Assembly (NCBI GenBank): GCA_963747735.1
Contig: CAVVGE010000001.1
Span: forward strand, 186,001 to 250,000
From: AP-15 sp963747735
Lineage (GTDB): Bacteria > Pseudomonadota > Alphaproteobacteria > ATCC43930 > CGMCC-115725
DNA length: 64,000 nucleotides
Reading direction: 5' to 3'
The first letter of the stretch is position 1, and every line of letters begins with the position of its first letter. Positions 31,798-43,776 of the stretch are shown in pieces. Below the pieces are notes generated by a model. It searched no databases and was not told the origin of the DNA. It worked only from the letters and a program-made list of their open reading frames with translations. A program made the position numbers and the translations under genes.

Positions 31798-33216
31798 TCA
31801 CCAGCGTACGGCGACCTTTAAGCTCGACGGCGGAACGACCGCACATTCGACCCCTTTTTTGTGCAGCGAGGCGCAGGCGCTCTGCGCTTCCTGCGGCGTG
31901 AAATTGGTCAGCCGGGCGCGGTAGAGCCGAGCTTTCGCGGTCTTGCCGGTCTCGACGATCTGCAGCCGCTTGCCTTTGGCGACGGCGAGACCGGCGGCGG
32001 CATGGCCGGCCTTCTCCGCCCCGCTCTCGGCATGAAACGCGCCGAGCTGAATGCCCCAGCGCTCGGCCGGGGCCGCTTCGCGCGGCTGATGCGGCAGCAC
32101 CGCGGCATCGGCCTTGGTCACCGGCGAGAGATGCGCGGCGAGCCGCGCCGCGGCCTTGGTCAACAAACCCGGCTTCGGCTTGGGCGGCGTCGTCTCCGCC
32201 GTCGCCACCGCCGTATGCGGCGGCGCTGGTGGTTGACGCCGCGCCAAGGTCGGGCTGGCGACGCCTAGCTCGGCAAAGCCGCGGTCGAGCAAAGCGCCCA
32301 TTTCGCGGTCGCGGGTGCCAGCCGACGGACCTCCCATGATCACCCCGAGCAAACGGTGACCGTCGCGCACCGCGGACGCGGCGAGGTTGAAGCCCGAGGC
32401 GCGGATATATCCGGTCTTGATGCCGTCGGCCCCGGCATACCAATCGAGCAGATGATTGTGGTTGGTGATGATCCGGCCGTGAAATTCGAACTGCCGCGTC
32501 GAGAAGTACCGATATTTCTGCGGAAAATCGTGCAACAGCGCCAGCGCCAGCTGGGCCACATCGCGTGCCGTCGTGTGCTGCTCGGGATCAGGCAGCCCCG
32601 AAGCGTTGTGGTAGGCGGTGGCGGTCAGTCCGAGCTGCCGGGCCTTGCGCGTCATCCGCTCGGCAAAGGCCGGCTCGCTGCCGGCCAGACCCTCGGCCAG
32701 CACCACGGCGGCATCATTCGCCGACCGAGTGACGACGCCGAGGATCAAATCCTGCACCTGCACCGCATCGCCCGGCCGCAAGCCGAGCTTGGTCGGAGAC
32801 TGGCTCGCCGCCAGCGCCGAAACCGAGAAATACTGGTCGAGCCGCACGCGCCCTGAATTCAAGTCCTCGAAGGTGAGGTAGAGCGTCATCAGCTTGGTCA
32901 GCGACGCCGGATAGGTCGGCGCGTCGGCGTTTTCCTCGCTCAGCACTTTCCCGGTATCGGCGTCGAGCAGGATCGATTCGCTGACCGGCGCCGGCGCGAA
33001 ACCGGTCGTGCCCGCCTGCGTATGGTGATGATGCGCATGGTGTGTCGCCTCGGCCGGAGTGGGCCGGAACAAGAGCAAGCCAGCGATACCGCCGCCGCAG
33101 AGCGCCCAAAAAATCATGTTGTGCCCGCGGCGAGCGCCGCCAAGCGTGTCTTTCGAAACCTTCACCACACCCCCCGATTCCCCCACAGAGACCGTGCGAA
33201 ATCCAGGATTGCGCAT
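31798..33216 (-). CDS. D-alanyl-D-alanine carboxypeptidase (class C PBP type) with C-terminal SPOR domain
   Basis: Penicillin-binding protein that trims peptidoglycan pentapeptides. After a hydrophobic signal-anchor (IFWALCGGGIAGLLLF) and a His-rich linker come SxxK in YPASLTKL, SxN in TRSANDAAV and KTG in GIKTGYIRAS, the three S11/PBP5 motifs. A long Ala/Pro/Lys linker leads to a SPOR domain (RWGIQLGAFHAESGAEKAGH ... RLTNFTPQEAQSACASLHKK) at the C-terminus, which binds denuded glycan at division sites. Start uncertain: ATG 33216 is used; the frame is open to 33297, and a later GTG close to VKVSKDT is possible. Convergent with the mutase gene. Confidence 0.88.
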   Translation of the reverse strand: MRNPGFRTVSVGESGGVVKVSKDTLGGARRGHNMIFWALCGGGIAGLLLFRPTPAEATHHAHHHHTQAGTTGFAPAPVSESILLDADTGKVLSEENADAPTYPASLTKLMTLYLTFEDLNSGRVRLDQYFSVSALAASQSPTKLGLRPGDAVQVQDLILGVVTRSANDAAVVLAEGLAGSEPAFAERMTRKARQLGLTATAYHNASGLPDPEQHTTARDVAQLALALLHDFPQKYRYFSTRQFEFHGRIITNHNHLLDWYAGADGIKTGYIRASGFNLAASAVRDGHRLLGVIMGGPSAGTRDREMGALLDRGFAELGVASPTLARRQPPAPPHTAVATAETTPPKPKPGLLTKAAARLAAHLSPVTKADAAVLPHQPREAAPAERWGIQLGAFHAESGAEKAGHAAAGLAVAKGKRLQIVETGKTAKARLYRARLTNFTPQEAQSACASLHKKGVECAVVPPSSLKVAVRW

Positions 33217-33470
33217 GATCGCTATTGCCAACAGTAAAAAGAACTTCCGCCGATGTCCAGAATTTGCGCCATCCCACGCGATGGGCTTTGCCGACAAACG
33301 TCCGGGAGGCCGGAGCCGGGCTCGCCGTCGGGTCCGCTAGCACCGATCTGCGATCGGAACGACGCTGTTGCCCGGCGGCGTGTCGGCAGGCGGCGTGTCG
33401 GCAGGCGGCGGTGACGGGTCGGCAAGGCTCTGTTAACCTGGGGTTCCGAACCGGAGGGGAGAGCCTGCCG
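33217..33470. promoter_or_regulatory. divergent region between carboxypeptidase and AtzG-like gene
   Basis: Holds the promoters of both divergent units. A short direct repeat, GTCGGCAGGCGGC, occurs twice in tandem near 33379-33410. A GGAGGGGAGAG lies just before the AtzG-like start. Confidence 0.35.
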
Positions 33471-33668
33471 ATGCCACCGGAAATCACCGACGAAGCCCTC
33501 GACTTTCTGCTGGCCCGCGCCGGGCTGCATTTGAGCGACGAGCAAAAGGCCGAGTTGAAAAGCGTTTATGCGGGTCTCGCGGCGATGGCCGAGCGGGTCA
33601 GACGGCCCCGCGGCCGGATGGCCGAGCCGGCGACAAGCTATGGCTTTGCCGAGGAGGACCTGCAATGA
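33471..33668 (+). CDS. AtzG/GatC-like amidase accessory protein
   Basis: 65 residues: ITDEALDFLLARAGLHLSDE, AGLAAMAERVRR and a C-terminal EPATSYGF. The pattern of two short helices followed by an extended EPA tail is that of GatC and AtzG, which wrap around the amidase subunit. ATG at 33471 has a strong GGAGGGGAG upstream. Its stop overlaps the amidase ATG (ATGA), so the two are translationally coupled. Assignment rests on pattern and context. Confidence 0.65.
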   Translation: MPPEITDEALDFLLARAGLHLSDEQKAELKSVYAGLAAMAERVRRPRGRMAEPATSYGFAEEDLQ

Positions 33669-35075
33669 GCGAGCGAATCCCGACCCTCGCCGAAGCGGCA
33701 AAGCTGATCGCGGCGAAGAAGCTGTCGCCGGTCGAATTGACGCGCGCCTGCCTCGATCGCGTCGCAGCGCTCGACGGCCGATTGCACGCCTTTATCTATC
33801 CGACGCCCGAGCGGGCGCTGGCCGAGGCGCGGGCGGCCGAAACGGCGATCATGGCGGATGGCCCGAAGGGGCCGCTGCACGGCATCCCGATCGGGCTCAA
33901 GGACATCGTCGACACCAGAGGCATTCCGACCACCTGCCAGTCGAAGCTCCTCGCCGACAACATTCCCGACGCCGACGCAACCTGCGCCGAACGCCTTGCC
34001 GCCGCCGGAACGGTGCTGATGGGCAAGTTGACGACGCATGAGTTCGCCGATGGCGGGCCGAGCTTCGACCTGCCCGCACCGCCGGCGCGCAACCCGTGGA
34101 ACCCCGAGCACTTCACCGCCGGCAGCAGCAGCGGCACCGGCGCGGCGGTCGCTTCGGGCATGATCCTCGGCGGCATCGGCACCGACACCGGCGGCTCGAT
34201 CCGAGGGCCTGCGGCGCTGTGCGGCATTGCCGGGATCAAGCCGACCTATGGCCTCGTCAGCCGTGCCGGGGTCGCCCCCGCCGCCTTCAGCCTCGACCAT
34301 ATCGGTCCGATGGCGTGGACCGCCGAGGATTGCGCGCTGATGCTGCAAGCCCTGGCCGGCCATGACCCGCGCGACCCGGCGAGCGCCAAGCGGCCGGTGC
34401 TGGATTACACCGCGCTCCTCGGCCATGGGGTCAAGGGGCTCAGGATCGGCGTGATCCACCATTTCCACGAGACCGACCACAAGGTCGCCCCGGCGACCCA
34501 GCGCGGCATCGACGGCGCCATCGCGACGTTCCGCGGCTCTCGGCGCCGAAATCCGCGAGGTGCAATTGTCGCCGCTGCAGGATTGGGCGGCCTGCGGCTC
34601 GCTGATCTCGATCACCGAGCGTGCCGCGGCCTACGAGGAATGGGCGCGCACCCGGCTCGGCGATTTTGGCGAGCGGATGCGGAGCCGCCTGATGCTCGGC
34701 GCCTTCGTGTCGGGTGTCGATTACGTCCAGGCGCTGCGACGCCGACGCGAATTGCGCGCCGAACTGCAACAGGCGATGAAGGGGCTCGATGCGGTCCTGA
34801 CCGCAACCCAGCCCGCCGAGGCGGCCAAGATCGACGCCGTGCCGAAATGGGATTTATTCGAGCGGCCGGGCTTTATGATGCCGTTCAACGTTGCCGGCTA
34901 TCCGGCGATCTCGGTCTGCGCCGGGTTTGGCGAAGGCGGATTGCCGGTCGCGATCCAGCTCGTCGGCAAGCCGTTTCAGGAGCCGATCTTGCTCCGCATC
35001 GCGCACAGCTTCGAGGAGGCCACCGGCTTCCGCAACCGCCGTCCGGCCATGGCCGAATCCCTCGCCGCCGCCTGA
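33665..35075 (+). CDS. amidase signature family protein, AtzE-like (frameshifted)
   Basis: Amidase of the Ser-cisSer-Lys type: catalytic Lys in PIGLKDIVDT, SSSGTGAAVA loop with cis-Ser, and nucleophile Ser in GTDTGGSIRGPAALCGIAG. At about 34533 an extra G (TTCCGCGGCTCTC for TTCCGCGCTCTC) breaks the frame; the remainder, FRALGAEIREVQL to AMAESLAAA, is in the next frame and ends at 35075. Corrected length is 469 residues, full size. Coupled to the GatC-like gene, as in AtzG-AtzE, which hydrolyses 1-carboxybiuret; the actual substrate here is unknown. An SDR gene follows 23 bp later. Confidence 0.82.
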
Positions 35076-35098
35076 TTGCGCAACGCAGGAGAGAACTG

Positions 35099-35851
35099 AT
35101 GGAGCTGAGGGGTGCGGTCGCGCTGGTGACGGGAGGAAATGGCGGGCTCGGCCAGCACATCTGTCGCGCGTTGGCGCGGGAGGGGGTGCATGTCGCCGTC
35201 ATGTATGCGCAAAGCCACGACCAGGCCCAAGGTGTCGCGCGCGAGCTCGGCTCGCGCTACCAGATCAACGCCGCCGCTTTCGCCTGCGACATCATCGACG
35301 GCGCGGCCGTGGATCGGGTGGTCGGCGAGGTCACCGGGCATTTCGGTCGTCTCGACATCCTCGTCAACGACGCCGCCTACAACAAGGCGATCCCATTCGC
35401 CGATCTCGACAGCCTGACGATGGAGGTTTGGGACAGGATCATCGCCGTCAACCTGACCGGGCCGATGCGCCTGATCAAAGCGGTGGCGCCGGTCATGAAG
35501 GCGCAAGGGCGCGGCCGCATCGTCAACATCGCCTCGGTCGCCGGGGTCGGACCGACCGGCTCGTCGATCGCCTATGCAGTGTCGAAAGCGGGCCTTATCC
35601 ACTTGACGCGCTGCATGGCGGTCGCCTTGGCGCCTGAAACGCTGGTCAATTGCGTCGCACCCGGCCTTCTCGAAGGTACGCGCGCGACCTCCAATCTTCG
35701 CGCCGAGCAGATCCAAAACTCCGCCAGCACGTCATTGCTCAAAAAGCCGGCCGACAAGGACGACTGCGCCGACATGGTGGTCACGATGTGCCGCACCGAA
35801 ACCATGACCGGCCAGACGATGGTGATCGACTCGGGCCGCTATTTTCGTTGA
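35099..35851 (+). CDS. SDR family oxidoreductase
   Basis: 250 residues starting MELRGAVALVTGGNGGLGQH, with an AGGAGAG site upstream. Glycine motif TGGNGGLG; NNAG is replaced by NDAA in DILVNDAAYNK; catalytic Ser in NIASVAGVG and YAVSK follow. C-terminus TGQTMVIDSGRYFR. NAD(P)-dependent, substrate unknown. Same direction as the amidase and likely co-transcribed. Confidence 0.88.
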   Translation: MELRGAVALVTGGNGGLGQHICRALAREGVHVAVMYAQSHDQAQGVARELGSRYQINAAAFACDIIDGAAVDRVVGEVTGHFGRLDILVNDAAYNKAIPFADLDSLTMEVWDRIIAVNLTGPMRLIKAVAPVMKAQGRGRIVNIASVAGVGPTGSSIAYAVSKAGLIHLTRCMAVALAPETLVNCVAPGLLEGTRATSNLRAEQIQNSASTSLLKKPADKDDCADMVVTMCRTETMTGQTMVIDSGRYFR

Positions 35852-35876
35852 GGCCGCCGCAAGCAGCAGCACCTCG

Positions 35877-36704
35877 TCAGGCGGCGCGGCTCCAGCTCCA
35901 CCAGGCGCAGAGCGCCTCGCCCATGACGAGATCGAGGTCGCGGCCTTTCAACCACGGCAATTCCTCGGTGAACATCGTTACGCATTGCCGCCACGAGCAC
36001 CTCATCTTGGTGATGTCGGTGCCCCAGAACATGCGCTCGGGGCCGAAAGCGTCGTAGACTTGGCGCAGATAGATGTGCAGCGCCGGGAACGGGTAGGCTT
36101 CGCTCGAATAGTGCGGCACACCGGTCGCCTTGACCGCGACATTCGGGAATTTCGCCAAGGCCAGAAGCTGCGGCATGTGGGTCATCGCCGCGGCGTCCTT
36201 GAGGGCGCTGGTGCCGCCGCGGCCGCCCAAATGGTCGATCGTCAGACGCAAGCCGGGGTGGCGCTCGGCGATACGGCCGATTTCCGCGAGCGAGCCGGTC
36301 GCCAGCATCGCAATCGGGATGCCGGCCCTTTCGGCCTCCGCCCAGAGCCAATCGATCGTGCCGTCGGCGAGCCAACGCCGCGCCGGATCGGCGAGAAACC
36401 CATAGCGCAGCCCCAGCATGCCGGGTTGTCCCCGCCAGCTCGCGAGCCGGGCGGGCGATTCCGGCCGGTCCAGCGGCACGGCACCCATGACGGCAAAGCG
36501 ACCGGGGTAGCTCTCGACCGCCGCGAGCGCCATCTCGGTCGAATTCGGGTCCCAGCCGGGCGGGTGAATGACCGCGCCATCGACGCCTGCTTCGTCCATC
36601 AACGCGATCGCCTCCTCCGGGGTGAAGGCGGTCACCTGGCGATGCGACAGGTTGCTCGGCAAGCCCGAGCCCCAGAGATGGATTTGAGCGTCGATGATCT
36701 GCAC
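35877..36704 (-). CDS. amidohydrolase family protein
   Basis: 275 residues, PF04909-type TIM-barrel hydrolase. Metal pair DAQIHLWGSG at the start, GAVIHPPGWDPNS, LTIDHLGGRGG (metal His) and MFWGTDITKMRCSW (catalytic Asp). Probably hydrolyses or decarboxylates a cyclic or aromatic acid; substrate unknown. Convergent with the SDR gene and downstream, on the same strand, of valS. Confidence 0.85.
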   Translation of the reverse strand: MQIIDAQIHLWGSGLPSNLSHRQVTAFTPEEAIALMDEAGVDGAVIHPPGWDPNSTEMALAAVESYPGRFAVMGAVPLDRPESPARLASWRGQPGMLGLRYGFLADPARRWLADGTIDWLWAEAERAGIPIAMLATGSLAEIGRIAERHPGLRLTIDHLGGRGGTSALKDAAAMTHMPQLLALAKFPNVAVKATGVPHYSSEAYPFPALHIYLRQVYDAFGPERMFWGTDITKMRCSWRQCVTMFTEELPWLKGRDLDLVMGEALCAWWSWSRAA

Positions 36705-36829
36705 CGCCGATTACTCCCCTCGTGTCTGCTTACGCCGGCGTGGGATGCGCCGACTCTCCGCGAGATCAGCGCCGTATCGCAATGGCGACGGCAGCCGCGG
36801 CAACGGAAAAGGCGGGCCGCGGCGCTCCG

Positions 36830-39529
<2,700 letters not shown>

Positions 39530-39533
<4 letters not shown>

Positions 39534-40150
39534 CGGATACCCGCCTCGCCGACGACGCGGGCGATCTCTTCGCGCACCAGCCGCTCGACAATCGTCGGAA
39601 GGTGCTCGTCGAGCCACGCTTGCAGCAACGGACGGAGCGTCTCACGGACGATTTCTTCGAGCGTGCGGTCGCCAGCACCCATCAGCAATTCTCCCTCGCG
39701 CGAGCGGTCGCGCGGCATTGCGCCAAGGCGGGCAAAGGACGCGGCTGCCGCCTCCGAGGTCGCCGCCGAAAGAATCCGTTCGCGCACACGCGGCGGGCTC
39801 GGTCCGGCCGCCGGGTCGGCGCGCGGTGGTTCGGCGCGCGGCGGTTCGGGCTCGATGCGCGGGCTCAACGGCGGCAATGGCGGCAATGGCGGCAATGGCG
39901 AAGGTGTTGTCGCCGCTTCCGGCGGAGCCGGCTTTGGGCCGTCGGCCGCCGCCGCGGGCACGATGCGGCGCACCGACCCGTCCGCGCCGACCGCTTCGGT
40001 GAGCTCGAGGATATCGCTCTTTTCGGTTGGCGCCGGACGGGGCGGATCGCCGGGCCGGCCGTCCTCGGCGATGATCCGGCTGATCGAGGCGATAATCTCC
40101 TCCATCGACGGTTCCGGCGAAGGCTTTGGTGAGGGGTTCGGGTCCGACAT
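39530..40150 (-). CDS. popZ: PopZ-like polar organizing protein (DUF2497)
   Basis: 206 residues. N-terminal SMEEIIASISRIIAEDG helix, a long Pro/Glu/Ala-rich disordered middle (PLPPLPPLPPLSPRIEPEPP), and C-terminal oligomerisation helices TLEEIVRETLRPLLQAWLDE then HLPTIVERLVREEIARVV. This is the layout of Caulobacter PopZ, which self-assembles at cell poles and tethers the chromosome origin through ParB. ATG at 40150 is used; the frame is open to 40162. Its position directly before valS is conserved in many alphaproteobacteria. Confidence 0.88.
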
Positions 40151-40234
40151 CGAGCTAACCACAGCGGGCAGGTGACCGTCTAATCTAGGGGATGGTGGAC
40201 CGATTTTCCAGCACCGGCGGCGGGGCGAGACCCT

Positions 40235-41632
40235 TCACTCTTTCAGGCCGCCGCCAAAGCCGATCCACTTGTCGCGCACCTGTTTGAAATGACGCTCCAT
40301 ATCGTAGAGCTGCACCGGCAGACGCAGCTCGGGTGCCACCAGCCGGCCGATCGCCGCGGCGATGTTGTATTCGGCGACGGCGGCGTCGTGCTCGGCCGTG
40401 ATCAGCTGCTGCTGGGTCACAAAAAGCTGCTGGTTGGCGATCAGCACATCGAGGGTGGTGCGCGAGCCGACCAGTGCTTCCTGCTGGGTCCCTTCGAGGG
40501 CGATCTGGGCGGCCCGCACCGCCGCGGCGAAAGACTGGATGCTGGCCCGCGCCGCCTTCAGGGCTTCCCAGTTCTGGGTCGCGGTCTGCACCGCCGCGCG
40601 GCGCGCGTCGTCGACCTGGCTGCGCCGTTGCCCGACCGTCTGCTCGGCCTGCCGGGTCTGCGAATAGATCGCCCCGCCTTCGTAGAGCGGCATCGTCATC
40701 TGCGCCAGCACCGACCCGGTGTTGGCCAAAAAGCCCTTGAACGTGATCGACGGGTCTTGGGCGCGCTGGACATTGCCGATGATCGATATCTGCGGCAGCA
40801 ATTGGCCGCGCACGACATCGATATTGTCGCGCGCGGCAAGCTCGGCGAAGTTCGCCGAAATGACGCTGAAGTTGTTATGGGCGGCAAGGCTTTGCGCTTC
40901 CTCGCGCGTCGCCGGCAGGGCCGGGCGCTCGCGCGGCAACAGCAGGCGACCCGGCGGGTGACCGACCGCGCGGACATAGTTGGCTCGGCTTTGCGCCAAA
41001 GTGCCCTCCGCCGCGATCAGCGTGGCGCTGGCCTGGGCGAGCGACGATTCGGCCTGCGCGACATCCGTGCGGGTCACTTCGCCGACGCGAAAGCGGTCTT
41101 GCGTCGCCTCGAGCTGCTTCTTCAGCACCTGCTCGTTGTTGCGGTTGACCTCGACCAGCGCCTGGTCGCGAACGACGTCGAGATAGGCCTGGGCCACCGA
41201 TTGGAACACCGAGGTCTCGACCGCTAAGGTCTGCGCCCGTGTCAATTCGACGGTCTCGGTCGCCTGGCGGGTCTGCGCCACCGTCCGGCCGCCGCTGTAA
41301 ACCGGCTGGGTTACCTGGATCCCAACCTGGTTCGGCCGGGTGTTGGCGATGACATTGTTGGCGGTTTCCTTGGTCAGCAACCCTTCCCGCTGAAGGCCGA
41401 CCTGGCCGGTGAAGTTGACCGTCGGGCGCCAGCCCGACAGTGCCTGCGGCACCTGCTCGTCGGTGGCGCGCAACAGCGCGCGTTGAGCGAGCAGCTGGGG
41501 GTTGGTGTTGTAGGCCTCGGCGAGCGCCTGGGTCAGCGTCTGAGCCTGCGCCGAAGCCGTGGCGAGCAGCAGGCCAACGCCAACCGTCGCCGCCGCGCCG
41601 TGACGGGCCAATCGCTCGGCTCGCGTCATCAT
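40235..41632 (-). CDS. tolC: TolC family outer-membrane efflux protein
   Basis: 465 residues. Signal peptide (ATVGVGLLLATASAQAQ), then TLTQALAEAYNTNPQLLAQR and two repeats of the OEP fold with long alpha-hairpins (GGRTVAQTRQATETVELTRA, GGAIYSQTRQAEQTVGQRRS). Ends after LIANQQLFVTQQQLITAEHD. It forms trimeric channels for type I secretion and drug efflux. It could serve the RTX-like proteins of this window, but no ABC or HlyD gene is nearby. Follows the PCMT-like gene on the same strand. Confidence 0.93.
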   Translation of the reverse strand: MMTRAERLARHGAAATVGVGLLLATASAQAQTLTQALAEAYNTNPQLLAQRALLRATDEQVPQALSGWRPTVNFTGQVGLQREGLLTKETANNVIANTRPNQVGIQVTQPVYSGGRTVAQTRQATETVELTRAQTLAVETSVFQSVAQAYLDVVRDQALVEVNRNNEQVLKKQLEATQDRFRVGEVTRTDVAQAESSLAQASATLIAAEGTLAQSRANYVRAVGHPPGRLLLPRERPALPATREEAQSLAAHNNFSVISANFAELAARDNIDVVRGQLLPQISIIGNVQRAQDPSITFKGFLANTGSVLAQMTMPLYEGGAIYSQTRQAEQTVGQRRSQVDDARRAAVQTATQNWEALKAARASIQSFAAAVRAAQIALEGTQQEALVGSRTTLDVLIANQQLFVTQQQLITAEHDAAVAEYNIAAAIGRLVAPELRLPVQLYDMERHFKQVRDKWIGFGGGLKE

Positions 41633-41666
41633 AGCCTCGGCGGTTGAGCAGGCAAGACGGTCACCT

Positions 41667-41716
41667 CAGAACGCAAAGCCGGGTCAAAACGCAAAGCCGG
41701 GTCAGAACGCAAAGAT
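41667..41716. repeat. three tandem 18-bp units carrying the PCMT stop codon
   Basis: The coding-strand unit CCCGGCTTTGCGTTCTGA occurs three times in tandem with small variation; each contains an in-phase TGA. The first unit on the coding strand is the natural end of the methyltransferase gene (IFAF then stop), the other two lie just downstream. Confidence 0.7.
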
Positions 41717-42358
41717 GGGCTTGGGCGCAAAGCCCGGCAGAAACGGGATCGTCGCATCGAAGATAACGCGCTGCGCGACCACACCGCCAGCCCGCGTCAC
41801 GACCGTCGCGCGTCCGACGCCCGCATTGGCGCGGATCACAGCCACGAGGCGGCCGCCTTCGGCGAGCTGAGCCGTGATCTTGGCCGGCACCTCGGCGACC
41901 GCGCCACCGAACAGGATCGCGTCATAGGGTGAGCGTGCGGCGCAGCCCTCGGCGAGCGGCCCCTCGACGACATTGACCGCGGAAATGCCGTGCTCGACCA
42001 GAGCTGCACGGGCGCGGCGCGCCAATTCGGCGTCCTCTTCGAGCGCCACGACGTTGCGCGCCAGCACCGCCATCAACGCGGCTTCATAGCCCGATCCGGC
42101 GCCGACCAGCAGCACCGCGTCGCCGCGCCCGATCATCGCCGCTTGCAGCAGGCGCGCCGCCACCATCGGCTCCAGCAGCCAGCGCCCGCCGCCGAGCGGC
42201 AGGTCCTCGTCGACATAGGCTATCGCGCGCATCTGCGCCGGCACGAACAGCTCGCGCCGGGTCGCCGCAAAGGCGCCGATGACGCGCTCGTCGGTGACCT
42301 TGTTTGGCCGAAGCTGGCTCTCGATCATCGCCGATCGAGCCGCCTCGCGCTCGCTCAT
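41702..42358 (-). CDS. protein-L-isoaspartate O-methyltransferase family protein
   Basis: 218 residues. MIESQLRPNKVTDERVIGAF and REELFVP-like (RRELFVPAQMRAIAYVDEDL) N-terminus, SAM motif AVLLVGAGSGYEAALMAVLA and the post-motif VVALEEDAEL. The glycine-rich loop and order fit the PCMT fold, and this version upstream of tolC is a regular companion gene in Rhodospirillales. It may repair isoaspartate or have a different role in this context. The stop lies in a tandem 18-bp repeat. Confidence 0.85.
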   Translation of the reverse strand: MSEREAARSAMIESQLRPNKVTDERVIGAFAATRRELFVPAQMRAIAYVDEDLPLGGGRWLLEPMVAARLLQAAMIGRGDAVLLVGAGSGYEAALMAVLARNVVALEEDAELARRARAALVEHGISAVNVVEGPLAEGCAARSPYDAILFGGAVAEVPAKITAQLAEGGRLVAVIRANAGVGRATVVTRAGGVVAQRVIFDATIPFLPGFAPKPIFAF

Positions 42359-42388
42359 CCCACCCCCGCCCGCGAATAACGAACGGCG

Positions 42389-42931
42389 TTATATCGGCCC
42401 GGTGGAGCGAGCACAATCGGTGGCCGGGCTGTCGGAGCCGCATGGCAGGCGTTCGACCCGCTTCCTCTCCGGCAGGCGGGCGAGCAGCTCCGCAGCGGGG
42501 AGCCCGAGCCGCGGGTGCCGCCAGGCCGGCGCGATTTCGGCGAGCGGCATCAGCACAAACCGGCGCTGATGCAGGCGCGGATGCGGCAAAACCAGGTGCT
42601 GCGTCTCGACCAGCGCGCCGTTGTGATCGAGCAGATCAAGGTCGAGGGGGCGCGCCGCGTTCGGCATGCTGCGGATCCTGCCGAATTGCGCTTCGACCGA
42701 TTGCAGCAGCCCGAGGAGGTCCGTTGCATCACGCCCGGTGTCGAGCGCGGCGACGGCGTTGACAAACCACGGCTGGTCGGAACGCGGCACCGGCTCGCTG
42801 CGATACCAGGAAGAACGGGCGGCGATGCCGATCCCATGGGCCGCGAGCTCCGAGAGAGCGGCCGCCAAGGTCCGAACCGGCGGGCCGAAACGCGCGCTCG
42901 GCAAATTGCCGCCAAGGCCGATCAGGATCAT
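42389..42931 (-). CDS. folK: 2-amino-4-hydroxy-6-hydroxymethyldihydropteridine diphosphokinase
   Basis: 180 residues. MILIGLGGNLPSARFGPPVR, SSWYRSEPV, QPWFVNAVAAL, EAQFGRIRSMPNAARPLDLD and LPHPRLHQRRFVLMPLAEIA: all folate HPPK motifs, including the DLDLL catalytic aspartates. Pyrophosphorylates the pterin precursor of folate. Start set at MILIGLGGN (42931); the frame continues upstream into the gloB gene without conservation. Confidence 0.93.
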   Translation of the reverse strand: MILIGLGGNLPSARFGPPVRTLAAALSELAAHGIGIAARSSWYRSEPVPRSDQPWFVNAVAALDTGRDATDLLGLLQSVEAQFGRIRSMPNAARPLDLDLLDHNGALVETQHLVLPHPRLHQRRFVLMPLAEIAPAWRHPRLGLPAAELLARLPERKRVERLPCGSDSPATDCARSTGPI

Positions 42932-42956
42932 GCGGCGCGCTCGGCCGACCCCGCCC

Positions 42957-43748
42957 TCACCACTTGTTGCGCAGCTCGCGCAGCCGCAGAAAGACGGTCT
43001 TCGGGTCGGGCTTTTCGGGGAGGTCGGGGAACGCCTCGCGCAGCCGGCGGATGACACTCGGGCTCGTCAGCCGGAAAAAGGTGTTGATCTCGCGCTCGAC
43101 CCCGAGCGTGGTGACGAGCGGCTTTGTCGTATCCTGCCTTTCGACCGCCGGCAGCATCCCTTTGGCGCGCGTGTTGTCGGGCTCGCGGTCGAGCGTGAAG
43201 GCGAGGTTGCGCGCGATATAATCGTGCCCGGGATAGATCAGCGTAGTCTCCGGCAATTTTTCGAGCTGGCCGGCAAAGGTGTTGTAGAGCTCGTTCGGAT
43301 GACCGCCATTGTGGCAATTGCCGGCCCCGGCATTGAACAAGGTGTCGCCGCAAAAGAGGGCGGGCGTGTCGGTGTGCGAGCGGATGCAGATATGCGACAT
43401 CGTGTGGCCCGGCGTGTCGAGACATTCGAGCTCGACCGTCTTGCCGACCTTGATCACATCGCCCGCCTTGAGCCCGCGGTCGATCCCGGCGATGCGGTCC
43501 TTGGCCCCCGCATGCGCCAGCAATTTGGCGCCGGTCGCCGCGATGACCTGGGTGTTGCCGCCGGTATGGTCGTGATGCTCGTGGGTGTTGAGCACCTGGG
43601 TGATGGTCCAGCCCTTGGCCTTGGCCGCGGCGAGGCATTTCTGATGGTCGAGCGGATCGACCGCCAGCGCCTCGCCGGTCTCGGCGCAGGCGATCAGATA
43701 GTTGAAGTTGCGGCCGGCATTGGCGGTCCAAATCTGCTCGACGATCAT
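42957..43748 (-). CDS. gloB: hydroxyacylglutathione hydrolase (glyoxalase II)-like
   Basis: 263 residues of the metallo-beta-lactamase fold with the dinuclear site THEHHDHTGGN, GHTMSHI, CGDTLFNAGAGNCHNG and YPGHDY, as in glyoxalase II. Hydrolyses S-D-lactoylglutathione. A C-terminal PSVIRRLREAFPDLPEKPDP helix replaces part of the usual substrate domain. Followed by folK, 25 bp downstream. Confidence 0.88.
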   Translation of the reverse strand: MIVEQIWTANAGRNFNYLIACAETGEALAVDPLDHQKCLAAAKAKGWTITQVLNTHEHHDHTGGNTQVIAATGAKLLAHAGAKDRIAGIDRGLKAGDVIKVGKTVELECLDTPGHTMSHICIRSHTDTPALFCGDTLFNAGAGNCHNGGHPNELYNTFAGQLEKLPETTLIYPGHDYIARNLAFTLDREPDNTRAKGMLPAVERQDTTKPLVTTLGVEREINTFFRLTSPSVIRRLREAFPDLPEKPDPKTVFLRLRELRNKW

Positions 43749-43776
43749 TTTTTGCCTCCGTGTTGGAGAACGGCGC

